Assembly: GCA_019095985.1 (NCBI GenBank)
Contig: CM032669.1
Coordinates: 40,714,922 to 40,778,921, forward strand
DNA: 64,000 bases
Direction: 5' to 3'
Source of the DNA: Streblospio benedicti
Lineage: Eukaryota; Annelida; Polychaeta; Spionida; Spionidae
The notes beneath the pieces were generated by a model that made no database searches, was not told the DNA's origin, and was given only the letters and a program-made list of their open reading frames with translations. The stretch's first letter is position 1, and every line of letters starts with the position of its first letter. Position numbers and translations under genes: made by a program. Of the stretch, positions 11,901 through 23,900 are shown one piece after another.

Positions 11901-14900
11901 GTATGTATGTATGTATGTTTGTCACCTGATTTCGTTCAAACTTTACACAACTATTTGGTATGACGCGACACTGAAGTGATTCGATTTTGGCCACTTTGCC
12001 AATTAAAGTGTGCTTTCTATAGTGCCATTTTGGGTCCATTTTCAACATTTTCGGCAATAGTTTTGTTGATGGTTGTGAGAAAGCATTTAAACTTTGGACA
12101 ATGCTTACATGCCTACTGAACATTAACTGTATTCAATTTTGGCACTTTGATAATTAGACTTTACCTTTCAGAGGGCCATTTTAATAATTTTTTTTTCTAT
12201 TTTTCCACTATAGTTTCAATACTGTTCGAAACAATACCATCGAATTGGCATAGTGGTTATATTGGAATAAAAGTGCTCAGAGAGCACAGCATTACCACAT
12301 TAATGTTGAATCATGGGCAATAGATATTTACTTTAGCCATGTTTAGAAAGCGCCTGCAATCCAATGCCAATACCATAGATGTTCGATGAGTCACGTATCA
12401 AGTAAGACTTTTTTTCTGCTTTGATTGCAAAGCAAACATCTTTATTGCCCATGGGTCAATGTTGCTCTAGCGACGCTGTGCTCTCTGAGCACTTTTGATC
12501 TAGTTCTGATAGTGATGGAATTAACACTTGCTGCCAAACAAAGCACTGAAGATGAGCTCGTTTGATGTGCTCTAATAGAGCTCCTGAAGTAGGTGGCAGT
12601 TTCTCAACTGCTTGATTTGAAATGCGGAAATGATACCTTCTCAGCTGCTTGGAATTATAAAATATTTGTGTCTTTGAATTACATGTATACAAATGGCAAA
12701 TAAATTGTTCACATCCAGCAACAACTTCATCTGACCGCTGTTCTCCTTTCCCAAGATTTGAAAGAGCTAGATATAAAAGTGCACTTTCCTTTAGAAAGCA
12801 TTTCCACCATGCTGATTTTCCTTTCCCATAGAATCGTCCTGTGGTATCACATCCACTAAGAGCATGTAATCCTATGAGGGCAGAGGTTCTTTTTCTGTCC
12901 TAGAGCATGGTATATTGCTTGTAGTTGTACATGCTTGGTGCCAGTTCCTCTACCTCTGATCATGATTGTATCAAACCCAATGGATGGAAGATAATATAGT
13001 GCTAGCACAAGGACGTCTGTATCAGAAGAATAAATATGCACCAATTTACCAGATTTGTACATCTCACTAGCCATAAATATCATAATTGTATCTGCTTCCT
13101 CTTGTCTAATTGGAATACTCATCATATTTTGCGGGTGATTTGCTGTAACACCATTTCGGTTCACAGTGACAATGTTTTCTGATTGGGACTGTTTTGCCAT
13201 TTTTTCTGAAAGATATAATGTGAGTAAGTCCTTGGTACTAGTACTGCACATAAATGAATTGAAATCACGAATTGGCGTTTTATCATCTACCTTGTACCCT
13301 ATCACTTGAGAGGATTTCCCCACAGTCCGAAGCTTTCTTGTGACATCCTTCAAAGATGATTGATTTTTGTAATTTTGTAATTGTCAAACACTACACATAC
13401 ACTTTCGTAGCCTTGAGCCTTGCTGTCTACTGCTTTGACAAAGAGCTCAGCTAAATCTGCACAGTTCTTTATTACAGACTTCAGAACTACTAATTCATTC
13501 ACAACAGCCATCCCATCAATTATAATGCATGTATTTTCTGGAATAGGGAACCGGTCTGGTGTATCTTCCATCTCATCATCTCTAGCCACTTGATCAAGCA
13601 GTTCATGAATTAGTTGAGCTTTTGTCATTGCAGGGATGAAGTCGCCCATCGCCACTCTGCAGTGTGTGGTTAATAGATGACAATTCATACATTGATATGA
13701 CATCTTTTAGATCTACATCACGAGAAGATCTTGCAATGATGAGAAGTCGTGCTAATAGTGAGGACGACTGTTTGAGAACAATTTCCTCTGCTCCAACTTT
13801 TGCTTTAATCGCCTTGGCCCCGTCGGTCCATCCCATGACTTTCAATTTAGTCATTTTGTCCCAAAGATTTGAAGGTCCAGATATTCTTTCTTTAACAAAC
13901 TTTTCATATGCAATTCTACCTCGATTTTCAGTGTCTAATATGTTCTCAGTAACAGCTTGAGGCATTATAATGTTGCTTGTCAAGTGAACAAGTTTCTCTT
14001 CTGTCCCATCCTCATTTTCTATCGTATTGAACATATTATTTTTAGAGAGGACCTCTTTGAGTTTCTTAATGTTTGCCTCTTGACGTTGTACTTTTTGATC
14101 ATTCAAGTCATGATGGTGCATTTTTGATGGACCTTCCACGTTTAATATTTGTTCTATTTGTTGAGATACAATTGCCAATACAGGACTGCTCAAACAATAC
14201 CGCAGTAATGACTCAGGGTGAGTTGTTATTCCAGCTATACCTCCAGCTCCTTTGTGTACTTTATTCTGATGCTCCTGTGCCTGGTCAACTCCAATGGCAG
14301 TGAAAGGAACTGGACTAGTTTGCACCACAAAACCACCTTCTACAAAGTATTGCCATACGTCTGGGTTTGTTTGCTGTAAACTGTACATTCTTGCAAGAAA
14401 TTCTGGAATGTGCATTGCATATTCTAATCTATTGAATGAAAAGAAATAGATGCACATTTCTTCCAAAGAGGACAGATGTAATGCCCAGTCTCTTTGGCGT
14501 ATGCTCCTTAAGAATTGAAGAAGAATCTCGACTTGATGCATGTACATCTTTATCCATTTATACATTTTACGGTTTCCATTTGATGCATCAAACTCCTTTA
14601 TCTTTTGGTCAACATTTGAAAAAAAACTCATCTTTATCTACTAATTCCTGGTGGGCCTCAGCTATACCTATTTCCCTCTTCACAGCAATTCCAAGGTTTT
14701 TAAGATTATCTTTCACAGCAACAAGAGTTTCTGGGTATCTTTCAAAGAATGCATCCCGCCACAAATCACTCAATGCCTCAAGAGTAATAATATGACATTC
14801 AATTGCTCGCTTGTAATGCTTACCATTCAATATTTGAATTACCGTGACATTGCTGTATATGTTTGCTTCTACCCATGCAGTATCTAAGCCACTACCTTCT

Positions 14901-17900
14901 ACCATAGCTCCCAGACACCGTAAATAACACAGGCAGATGTGAAATTGGCCAGGTAATTCTATCCAAATACCTCTATAGTTCAATGGTTGAAGGAAAGGGA
15001 GTTTGCGAACACGCTTGTATAAATCCATGTCCAGCCATACACAAAACGGACGCTGGCTATTCTGAGGCTGTACTTTCCTGTTTATTTTGTGTATTTGTAT
15101 CAAAGATGTGATCAAAGTAGCCATTCATGAGCAGGTGAATTTATCAATGGTAATGAGTGTACTGTTTCTGTTGATGTTGATTCCACGTGATCGGACATAC
15201 ATATTTGGGAGTTATAGGCTGCCCAGACAGCAACGTCTTGGTTATGTGAACGATTATTGAGCCCTTGTGCCTCGTCAGTGTCATCACTTTCAGCATGGTC
15301 ATCCGTATTTTTGCGTTGAAGATAACGTGCCATTAACCAAACTTCATCATTTCTCATGGCTTGTAATGTGACATTCTGGTGACTGAAAGGTTTAAAGTTT
15401 GGATAGTGAGGACTGTTGCTTGGCTTGGGATTTCCAATCACGGTGCATGGTTCAAGTGTAACACCTGTCTTAGGAATAGAACATCTTTTATCACACGAGT
15501 CGTATTTGTGTTATCAATCTGCAATGGCTGTGCAACATATTCACGTTCACCCTCCAGGATTGACTTTCTTTGAAAAAGTGATGCTGACAAGCCATGAAAT
15601 GAATCTTTACCATCATGTGTGTCTACATACAAATCGATGTTGTGAATGGCTGCCATAAATGGATACCCTTTCAAGAGGGAAGGAGGTACATACACACCAT
15701 GTTCTTCACTGTTTTTCTGGACTGCAGAGGAAATCTGTTTGACTCTATCAAATGTATGAGCATAAGATAATCCTGTCCCACATTTTTCAAGCATATTTAA
15801 TATTTTTTTGCTTCTTGTGTTGTGATAAAAGTAAAGTGACATGCCAACAGACAGAGGAGTCTCATTCCTATTTCGAAATGAGGTTGATGGTTTTGGTTTG
15901 TAGGTGAGTTGTCTTTTAGATTTGAAGGCCTTTGCAATTTGTTGTGCTAAGTTGCTTGACAGCTGATTTATGCTCCGTGCACGTTCATCACTCTCTAAAG
16001 TATGTTGACCTTGAATGATCCACCTAATCAACAATTTCAGTTCTTCAGGAGTACCATCTTCATTCTCATTGTGCAAAAGATCCCCTTGGAAGGACCATGG
16101 GTTAGCTTTCTCTATTGATTTTCGTATAAGCTTTGCACATTCAAATATTGTATTTACATTTTCTTGCTGACTTTTCTTAGCAGCAGCTTCATCGAGTGCA
16201 GAATTACGTGTCATTGATGAATCGGTTAAGCGGACGACTAAAATCAACATCTTCTACATGATTTGGTATGGAGTTCTTCAGTGTCTTACGACCTATTTCA
16301 TTTGTCAAATTATATTCTCTCATAACTTGCTTATAGTCTTCTTGAACTGAGTCTATTTGTAAAATTTCTGCGCCATAGAGTCTTCTTTTAAGTTCACTGT
16401 AGAACTGAATTTCAGCTGCCAAAAAACTAAGAGTGTTTTCAAGCTGCTCACAACTACAGCCACTTTCTACCTTTGAAGACTCTTGGTGCTTCTGCCATTG
16501 ATCAGTCAAGCAATGCTTATGATATTAAAGAATATCTCTTGAAAGTGCATCATCCTGGCTGATCAAATTAGCATAGTTGACTTTCCAAGTCTTATTACTT
16601 GATAGTTTCACAATCTTTCGATTTGAATACCAACATTGTGACTTCTACATACATGTAATTTTCCGCATTTGGACCCTTGGCAAAAGAAACATTGTCTTTT
16701 GTATGTAGACTTACAAGACCGTGTAAATATGTCTGCTTCTGGCTCACTTTCCAGGGATGTGACATATTTGTTGAAGGTCGTCCCCTTTTTTCGCACAAGC
16801 AATGCTGTATTGTACGAAGAATTAGCCTTACCATGCCTTTCAATGGCTCTCTGAATGTGTGCCACATTTGTAGTATCTGAATAACATTGCCTATGCCAGC
16901 AAATATTAGAGTTCTGCAACTCTTCAGGTGTAAATCTAGAAATGCGATCGAAGATAGTTACAAACTCTGGCTCACCATGTTTGGCTCTTGTTCTAACAGC
17001 TTGAATGAACTTATCTATACTTTCTAGTTTTGGTTTTTCAACAAGAGGAATTTTAGAATGCTTTTGACACTTACAGCAAATCGTCTGGTTTGTTTCTAGT
17101 TTTATCTTTTTTTTTTTGTTGGAGGGTGACAACTTGTCATTTTCTATTTTTTTTGTACAAATACTTTTACATCCTGCATTTTTTGCCCTTTGATTTTAAT
17201 TTTCCATGTGTAGTGTACTATAGAAGAAATGAGTTAATATAGTATGCTCTATTGCTATCTATGAATATTGATTTATTAGGACTTACTATTCGTCAATAAT
17301 ATTGAGCAAAGTACAAACATATACTTGAATGAATACAGACATTAATTTTATTACTATAGGCAATCAGCACATTAATGGGTGTAATACCAGCTTAGTTTTG
17401 ATAAATAAATATATTTTTACAGTGATATATTCATAGTAATATCCATACTTACCTTACGACATGTGGTTTCTATTTCATAATTTGGCAGCCATCTTGGTTT
17501 TCAAGATGGCTACCAGTTATTGGTGAAAGTTTGTTGTCTCATTAGAAAGCCCATACATATTTGTGCAAAACAAAACACTAAAATCATGCCTTTGTGAGAT
17601 CCCTACTGCTATATTGAGCAAAATCATGATGTTTGTTTCGAACGACAGCCATTTTTAAATGGCTGCCATATATCGAAGATGACTTAGACAAAAATGGAAA
17701 CATCACTTTTCTGGTAGGATATAGTATATAAAGTATCATAAAAATCATGTTTCCAAAATCTATATGAAATTCCCACAAACTCAAAAATCATGACATAACT
17801 GTATATACTATGCGCAGAAAAGCTGCACACTTGTCTTTTTTTTATTTGATAAAAGTCCATGGGTACTTCAGGTGTATGTTATAAGCCTATTTAAAATCGC

Positions 17901-20900
17901 ATTTATTGGTATATCATTCAAAATGTGTGTTCTACATAACATTGGCAAATTAAGTAAATACATCTATTTGAGGCATGCATTCTTCATAATAGTGAAGTTC
18001 TCAACTTTGCTCCAATCACGGCTGTCTGCAAATTTGACCAAGACCGGCTTTTGCCCATAACTTCGCCAATTTTCACATTAACTAAAATCCGATTACAGAT
18101 TCATAATCCTCATTCAAAATTCTAATAGGGTTGCTATTTGAGGTGTGCATTATTCATAATATTGAAGTTTGCAGGTATGTTTTAGTCGCAGCCTACACAG
18201 GTAGTCTGTAAAACACCTGTCTTTTGCCCATATCTTCGTCAATTTCAATGCTAACTAAAATCTGATTACAGATTCATAATCCTCGCTCAAAATTCTATTA
18301 GGAAAGTACTTTCCATGAATGACATAGGATAAGTGATACGTTAAAATTACCTTAGAATACTTAAGTCGTGATAGTCTACAATGACGCCTGAAATAGTAAT
18401 GCGACTATTGATATTGATTAATTCTACTGCGCAACACGTCCCGCGCAACTGGGAATTGAAGAATGTGTTAAAAACTAAATGGGACATTCAGTCGCTTTTA
18501 GCTTTTGAGCCTTCAGGAAACTTTCAAACATCCGTAGATTATCACTTATGACACTAGTCGGCGCTGAAAGCTGACAGAAAAATGGACGACAATGAGAAGT
18601 TTGTATAATATTGATAATCTCAATCAACAATACACCCAGGTGTCGGCATCTATTTTTTATCTATTTTTATCTATGTTCTTTTGTCATAACAGCTCTAAAT
18701 TCCACCGCTCTTCAAACATATGTTTCGTAATTTTGGCAGTTATCTTTATAGGAAGAAAACTCAACATACCCATGTTAAAAGCATGGAGGGATATAGCTAT
18801 GTTAAGTTATATTATGGTACGAACCCTGGAGTTGTCCACCGCGGTTTTTCCCGCGTTTTTCGTTTCTTGGTGTTACTAGACCAAGATCTGTGTTTCTGTA
18901 GAACACGGAGTCGTCCGGGTCAGACCCGGACGTGACGTCGTCGTCATCGACAACAAACTTAGCAAGCTCGGCCGCAGTCGACTTTTTGGGGCCCTTCACC
19001 AGACGAGACGCGGACTTCTGATTGTCCAAGACTAGAAAACAACGACATGTGTAAGGTAATGTAGGATTTGACCACGAGATTGGAGTGTCAATCGTAAAAT
19101 TTAGCATGCTGAGGTGCGATTGACACGAACGAAGTGAGTGTCAATCAAGCATCAGCATGTTAAATTTTACGATTGTCACGACAATCGAATGGTCAAATAC
19201 CATTCTATCATGAAGAAAATAAGATTACAGAATCAAGTACATGACTAAATTTAAACACCGGTACAAGAAACCTTCTTTAATTATATTATAAAGCAAGCAA
19301 CGCCACTTGTTAACAGGTACACTGCAACAAAGTAGTCTAATTTACACCGCACGTGCAGTAAATCACGGTAAGTCCTTAGCAACAGGTAAATCAGCCCTTA
19401 GCAGCTTGTAAATTGGAAAATTTAGAACACCTCTCAACCAATCAGAATGGGTTATTGGCGGTGATTTTTGCACTGAATGATAGAATGGTCAGTTACGACC
19501 ACCAGCAACACTCTAGGTACAGTGGAAAAGGACGGTGCAAATGTGTGTTTCCCATCGGCTGCCATGTGACCACGGTATGGACCAATTTCACACTTGCGTT
19601 ATCTCCATTTATGGAAAACGTTTTAAACATGCCGTATACCCAGCAAAACAATGGAAAGTCAGGGTGCCACCCAGGTTAACCCAGACAAGAAAGTTAGTTT
19701 TTTTTTATTGTTGATTTTATCACCTTAGGACCTCTTCATTGCATATCTGGTGTATAACAAGCATGTATCCTTGAGCATTTTGAGAAATTCAAGATGGGGT
19801 CCACGATGGCGATCATGTCATGTCAGAACCTAACTTTTGAACTATTTGACATAGAAGCAAATAATACAACTTTTTATAATGTTTTCGACAACAGAAGTAC
19901 ATTTCTGGTGTTGTTTTTAATGATGGAGATGTAAATGCAATATGGCCAACAAGATGGCGGCCATTTGGGAGGAAAAATACTATGAATAATAGAATAAACG
20001 TAGATTCTGTTACAAATAGAATTTACAATAATATGTGATTAATTACAAATGATACATGGATATTCTGGGGAAATGAATTTTTTAAATACATTTCCTAATT
20101 CTAAGATCTGTTTAAAGTTTTTTTTCTGTACATGCATGCTACTTTCGGGGTTCTGAATCTGAATCTGAATCTGAGCAATTACTCGCAGAGTCCTGTACAG
20201 GCACATGGGGAGGAGGAGGAGTGTGACTTGATTAGTCACTGCGCTGGCCGATCAGGGTCTTGAACTGATCGACCGTCTGCGCCTGAACCACATGTTCGTC
20301 TAGAGCATTCCACTCTCTAATTGTTTTGACAAAAAACGACTGAGTGTATTGTTCGTAATTTGACTTTGGCACTACAAATGTTTTAGAGTTATTTCTGACG
20401 TGGGCCGAAACTGGGTTTTCTGAATGATAGCCTGAGAAGGCTCTTGCCTTGATTCGTCTACAGCCACTTCTAGTTGGTGTCAGGAAGTTTTCCGGAGGCA
20501 TCGCTTTAATGAGACCATTTACGACCTTGAACATATATACGAGACGCAGGTCTTTGCGTCTTTCTTTAAGGTCTTGAAGGTCTAGGGTTTTGAGCATATT
20601 GGTGACACAGCCCGGAGGTCTAGATTTGTAGTCACCAGTGATAAAACGGGCCGCCCTGCGCTGGACTTTCTCGAGTTTCTCATGATCAGTACTCGAGTAC
20701 CGATCCCATACAATGGCACCATTGTCCAGAATTGATCGGACCAGGGAGATGTATGCGTTTTTTTTAAGATCTGAAGGCTAGCGCCTCAAGTTTCTGCGGA
20801 GGAATCCTAGTGATTTGTTGGCTTTACTGCTGACATTATCTATGTGTTTTGACCATTTAAGGTCCTCTGCGAGTTCAATGCCCAGATACGGATGTGATTT

Positions 20901-23900
20901 AACATTTTTCAGTATTGTATCATTTAATTTATAGAAGTAAGGCTTCCTGTTCCGGACTGATAAAATATAGCATTTGTCTGCATTAAAAACCATGCCCCAC
21001 TTTGCAGCCCACAATTCTAGGCTTTTGAGGTCATTTTGTAGTATTTGTTGATCTCTGATGTTTGAGATTTCTCGGTACAAAAGACAATCGTCTGCAAAAA
21101 GACGTACACGAGAGCCTATATTGACACGATCAGGTAGGTCATTTATGTGACAAAGGAAAAGGAGCGGTCCGAGGACCGTACCTTGGGGGACGCCAAAGTC
21201 CACGTGAACTTCTGCAGACCGGGTACCGTCTAGTACAACACGCTTTGTTCTTTCTGATAAGAAATGAGATAGCCACTTGTGTAGTTGCCCTGATATTCCA
21301 AAATTCTCAAGCTTAGCGAGGAGTTTTTTGTGAGGAACAGTATCGAATGCCTTCGAAAAATCAAGAATTGCCACGTCAACATGTGATCCTTTGTCATACA
21401 GTTTAAGAAGGTCATCTAAAGTAGTCAGGAGCTGGGATTCGCACGAGAATCCCGGATCTGAAACCGTGGTTAAGTGTTGTTAAAAGATTATTTGACTGCA
21501 GATGTTTCATGAGATGACGAAATATTACATGTTCCAGTATTTTACAACAAACCGATGTTAAGGATACTGGCCGGTAGTTAGATGGTTTATGCTTATCACC
21601 TTTTTTTAAGATACAAGAGACATTTGCTTTGCGCCAATCGATGGGTAAAAACACCAGTGTCGATAGAATACTGAAAAATGGTAGTAAGTGCTGGTGCCAA
21701 TTGATCAGCACAGTTCTTTAGTACGAGATTGGGTATACCATCAGGCCCACAGGCTTTACGTACATTCAAATTTACAAGTAACTTTTTTACCCCTATCGGA
21801 TCAATGACCAATTTACTAATCTGAGGACAGTTAATGTTCGGGAGATTAGGTATGCTCCCATCGTCTTTGGTAAACACTGATTTGAACTGTTCGATCAATA
21901 GTTCGCACTTCTCCTTACCGTCTGTAACAAGTTTAGTTCCTTTTTTGAGCGCTGCCACGCCAATGTTGTCTTGTTTCTTCTTTTTAATATAGTTCCAAAA
22001 TGGTTTTGTTTTGTTTTAAATCTATGGACTACTCATACTAATAAAGTAATATTATGGTAATATAACTACAATTGATATGAATAGTAAATGCCTATTTAAA
22101 TCTATTCATAATTGCAATGACCATGGTAAACTCTATCACCCAGAGTGGAGGGGACAGACTTAAAAAAAAACATAGAGGCCAGTAAGGAGCAAGGTCATGA
22201 CTTCCATACACTTCTTGAAGCAGAACTACAGGCCAATGCTAGCTACCAAGTCTATTACCATAAAAATTGTTGCAGCCGCTATCTAACCATAACAAAGAGA
22301 GTGTGTAAAAGAAGAGGCTCTATGGCTTCATTACCAATAGATTTTCCAGCAAAACGAACACACTCTATTACCTCCACTTTTGATAGGCTGAATAATTGTT
22401 TTTTATTATGATGAGGCATGTGAACTCAATGCAGACCCAAAAAATCCAAGTCGATGGAAACCTGCATATTTGGTTCGGCAGACAGAGACATCTTTAGAAG
22501 AAAGCATCAAGGAAACATGCACAGAAAGAGGTGATAGCTGGTCATTAGATGTTATCTGAAGATTGTCCGACATGTCAGTATGTGCAGCTGATCTTCATGC
22601 TGCTGATGCCCGATATCATCGCAATTGTTATACCAGATTCTTTCGTGGCAAATCTCTTCCTGGTGAAGCACAGAAAGTTGCATCAGACCTTCATCAAAAT
22701 ACCATAGAAGAGCTTGTAAAATATCTACAAGGTCAGCGAACAAAAGTCTGGAATTCTATTCAACTCTCAGATCTTTATATTAAATTAGGTGGCCAGCCAA
22801 TGAAACGCTCAGCCTTAATCAAGCTAGTTTGCAAACATGATAAAGACTTGATCGTTCTTTCCTCCCCTGGTTATTGTTCATAGATTTTCTTTTGTGACAA
22901 TAATGTAGCCACCCAGTCCCTAAAGATGATTAAAGATGAAGGGGATGGTGACAACATTGAGGCAGCACTGAATGTTGTGGCTAAAAACATAAAGAAAGAG
23001 TTTTCCGATATCAAGTATGACCCTTATACATACAGTACCAACATTTCAAAGGAAACAATCCGAAACATGTTCAGAATATTCCTCAGACACTCTAATAAAG
23101 CTCATGGATAAGCTTTCACTTTCTGAAGACTCTCTCCCATCACTTCTCATAGGCAACATCATCACAAGTGGTTTGACAAAACATCCAACACCCTTGCAGA
23201 TATCCCTTGCATTGCTCTTCCATAAGAAGAAAATAATCACGCGTATGTATGATTATCTCATGTTACTCATACGATGAACTAAAAAGGTTCCAGAAGTCAT
23301 CACGAATTGCCAAATACACTCTGATCCATAGTAAACGTGAGCAGCCAACAAAAGTTGCTGGATTAGTGCAAATCATCATTGATAACTTTGATGCTAACCT
23401 GAGTAGCCCCAATGGAATTGTGTCAACACACGAACTAGCAACCATTGAAACCCACTCTTCATCTCCACCAGAAGGTGAGGCACAAAATTACCTAGATTAG
23501 TAAGCTTGAGATGTTGAATAGCATTTGCTCTGAAGAAGACGATCAGATTATAGTCTTAGATACAGGTTCAGCAAAACCCCTTCCACCGGATATGCCCTCT
23601 GCCAATCCACCGAATGATTATGTCAAGGCCAAGCTGATATCATATGAGAGGCCAATCACATGGATTACCTTTTTTTGAAGGTTTGTGAGTATATTTCTAT
23701 TGTCAGCAAAATGCTATTCTACATAATTGTTTTCTATGATACATATATTTGCAGCAAGCACACAATTGTTTAAGTATAACTGCTATTACAGGAGATTACG
23801 TCTGAAAGAAATGTTCCTGGGTGGGATGGGTGGAACACCAACCAGTGCAGGAGAGAAGGTCACGTTCCAGCACCGAAGACCCAGATTATATACCATCCTT

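Larger units (their letters stand above)
11415..17810 (-). mobile_element. Academ-like DNA transposon, element 1
   Basis: The left end TAGTATATACAGTTATGT matches the reverse complement of the right end. Homology continues for about 150 bp through GGGAATTTCATATAGATTTT, GGAAACATG, AAAAGTGATGTTTCCATTTT and AAGTCATCTTCGATAT. TGC flanks both ends, suggesting a 3-bp target duplication. The interior codes on the minus strand for a Cys-rich N-terminus, a central region with an SGL-DTAWVEA block and a FEN1/XPG-like nuclease core. A Cys8 finger plus XPG nuclease with a 3-bp duplication agrees with published descriptions of Academ. It is inserted in the GCNA intron between 11331 and 18825 and is nested by a MITE and a (TATG)n tract. 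Confidence 0.75.

Noticed and set aside
20232-21958. LTR-type retroelement polymerase
   Set aside because: The FADD box with GVPQGTVLGPLLF and a C-terminal non-LTR domain identify a LINE; no long terminal repeats are present.
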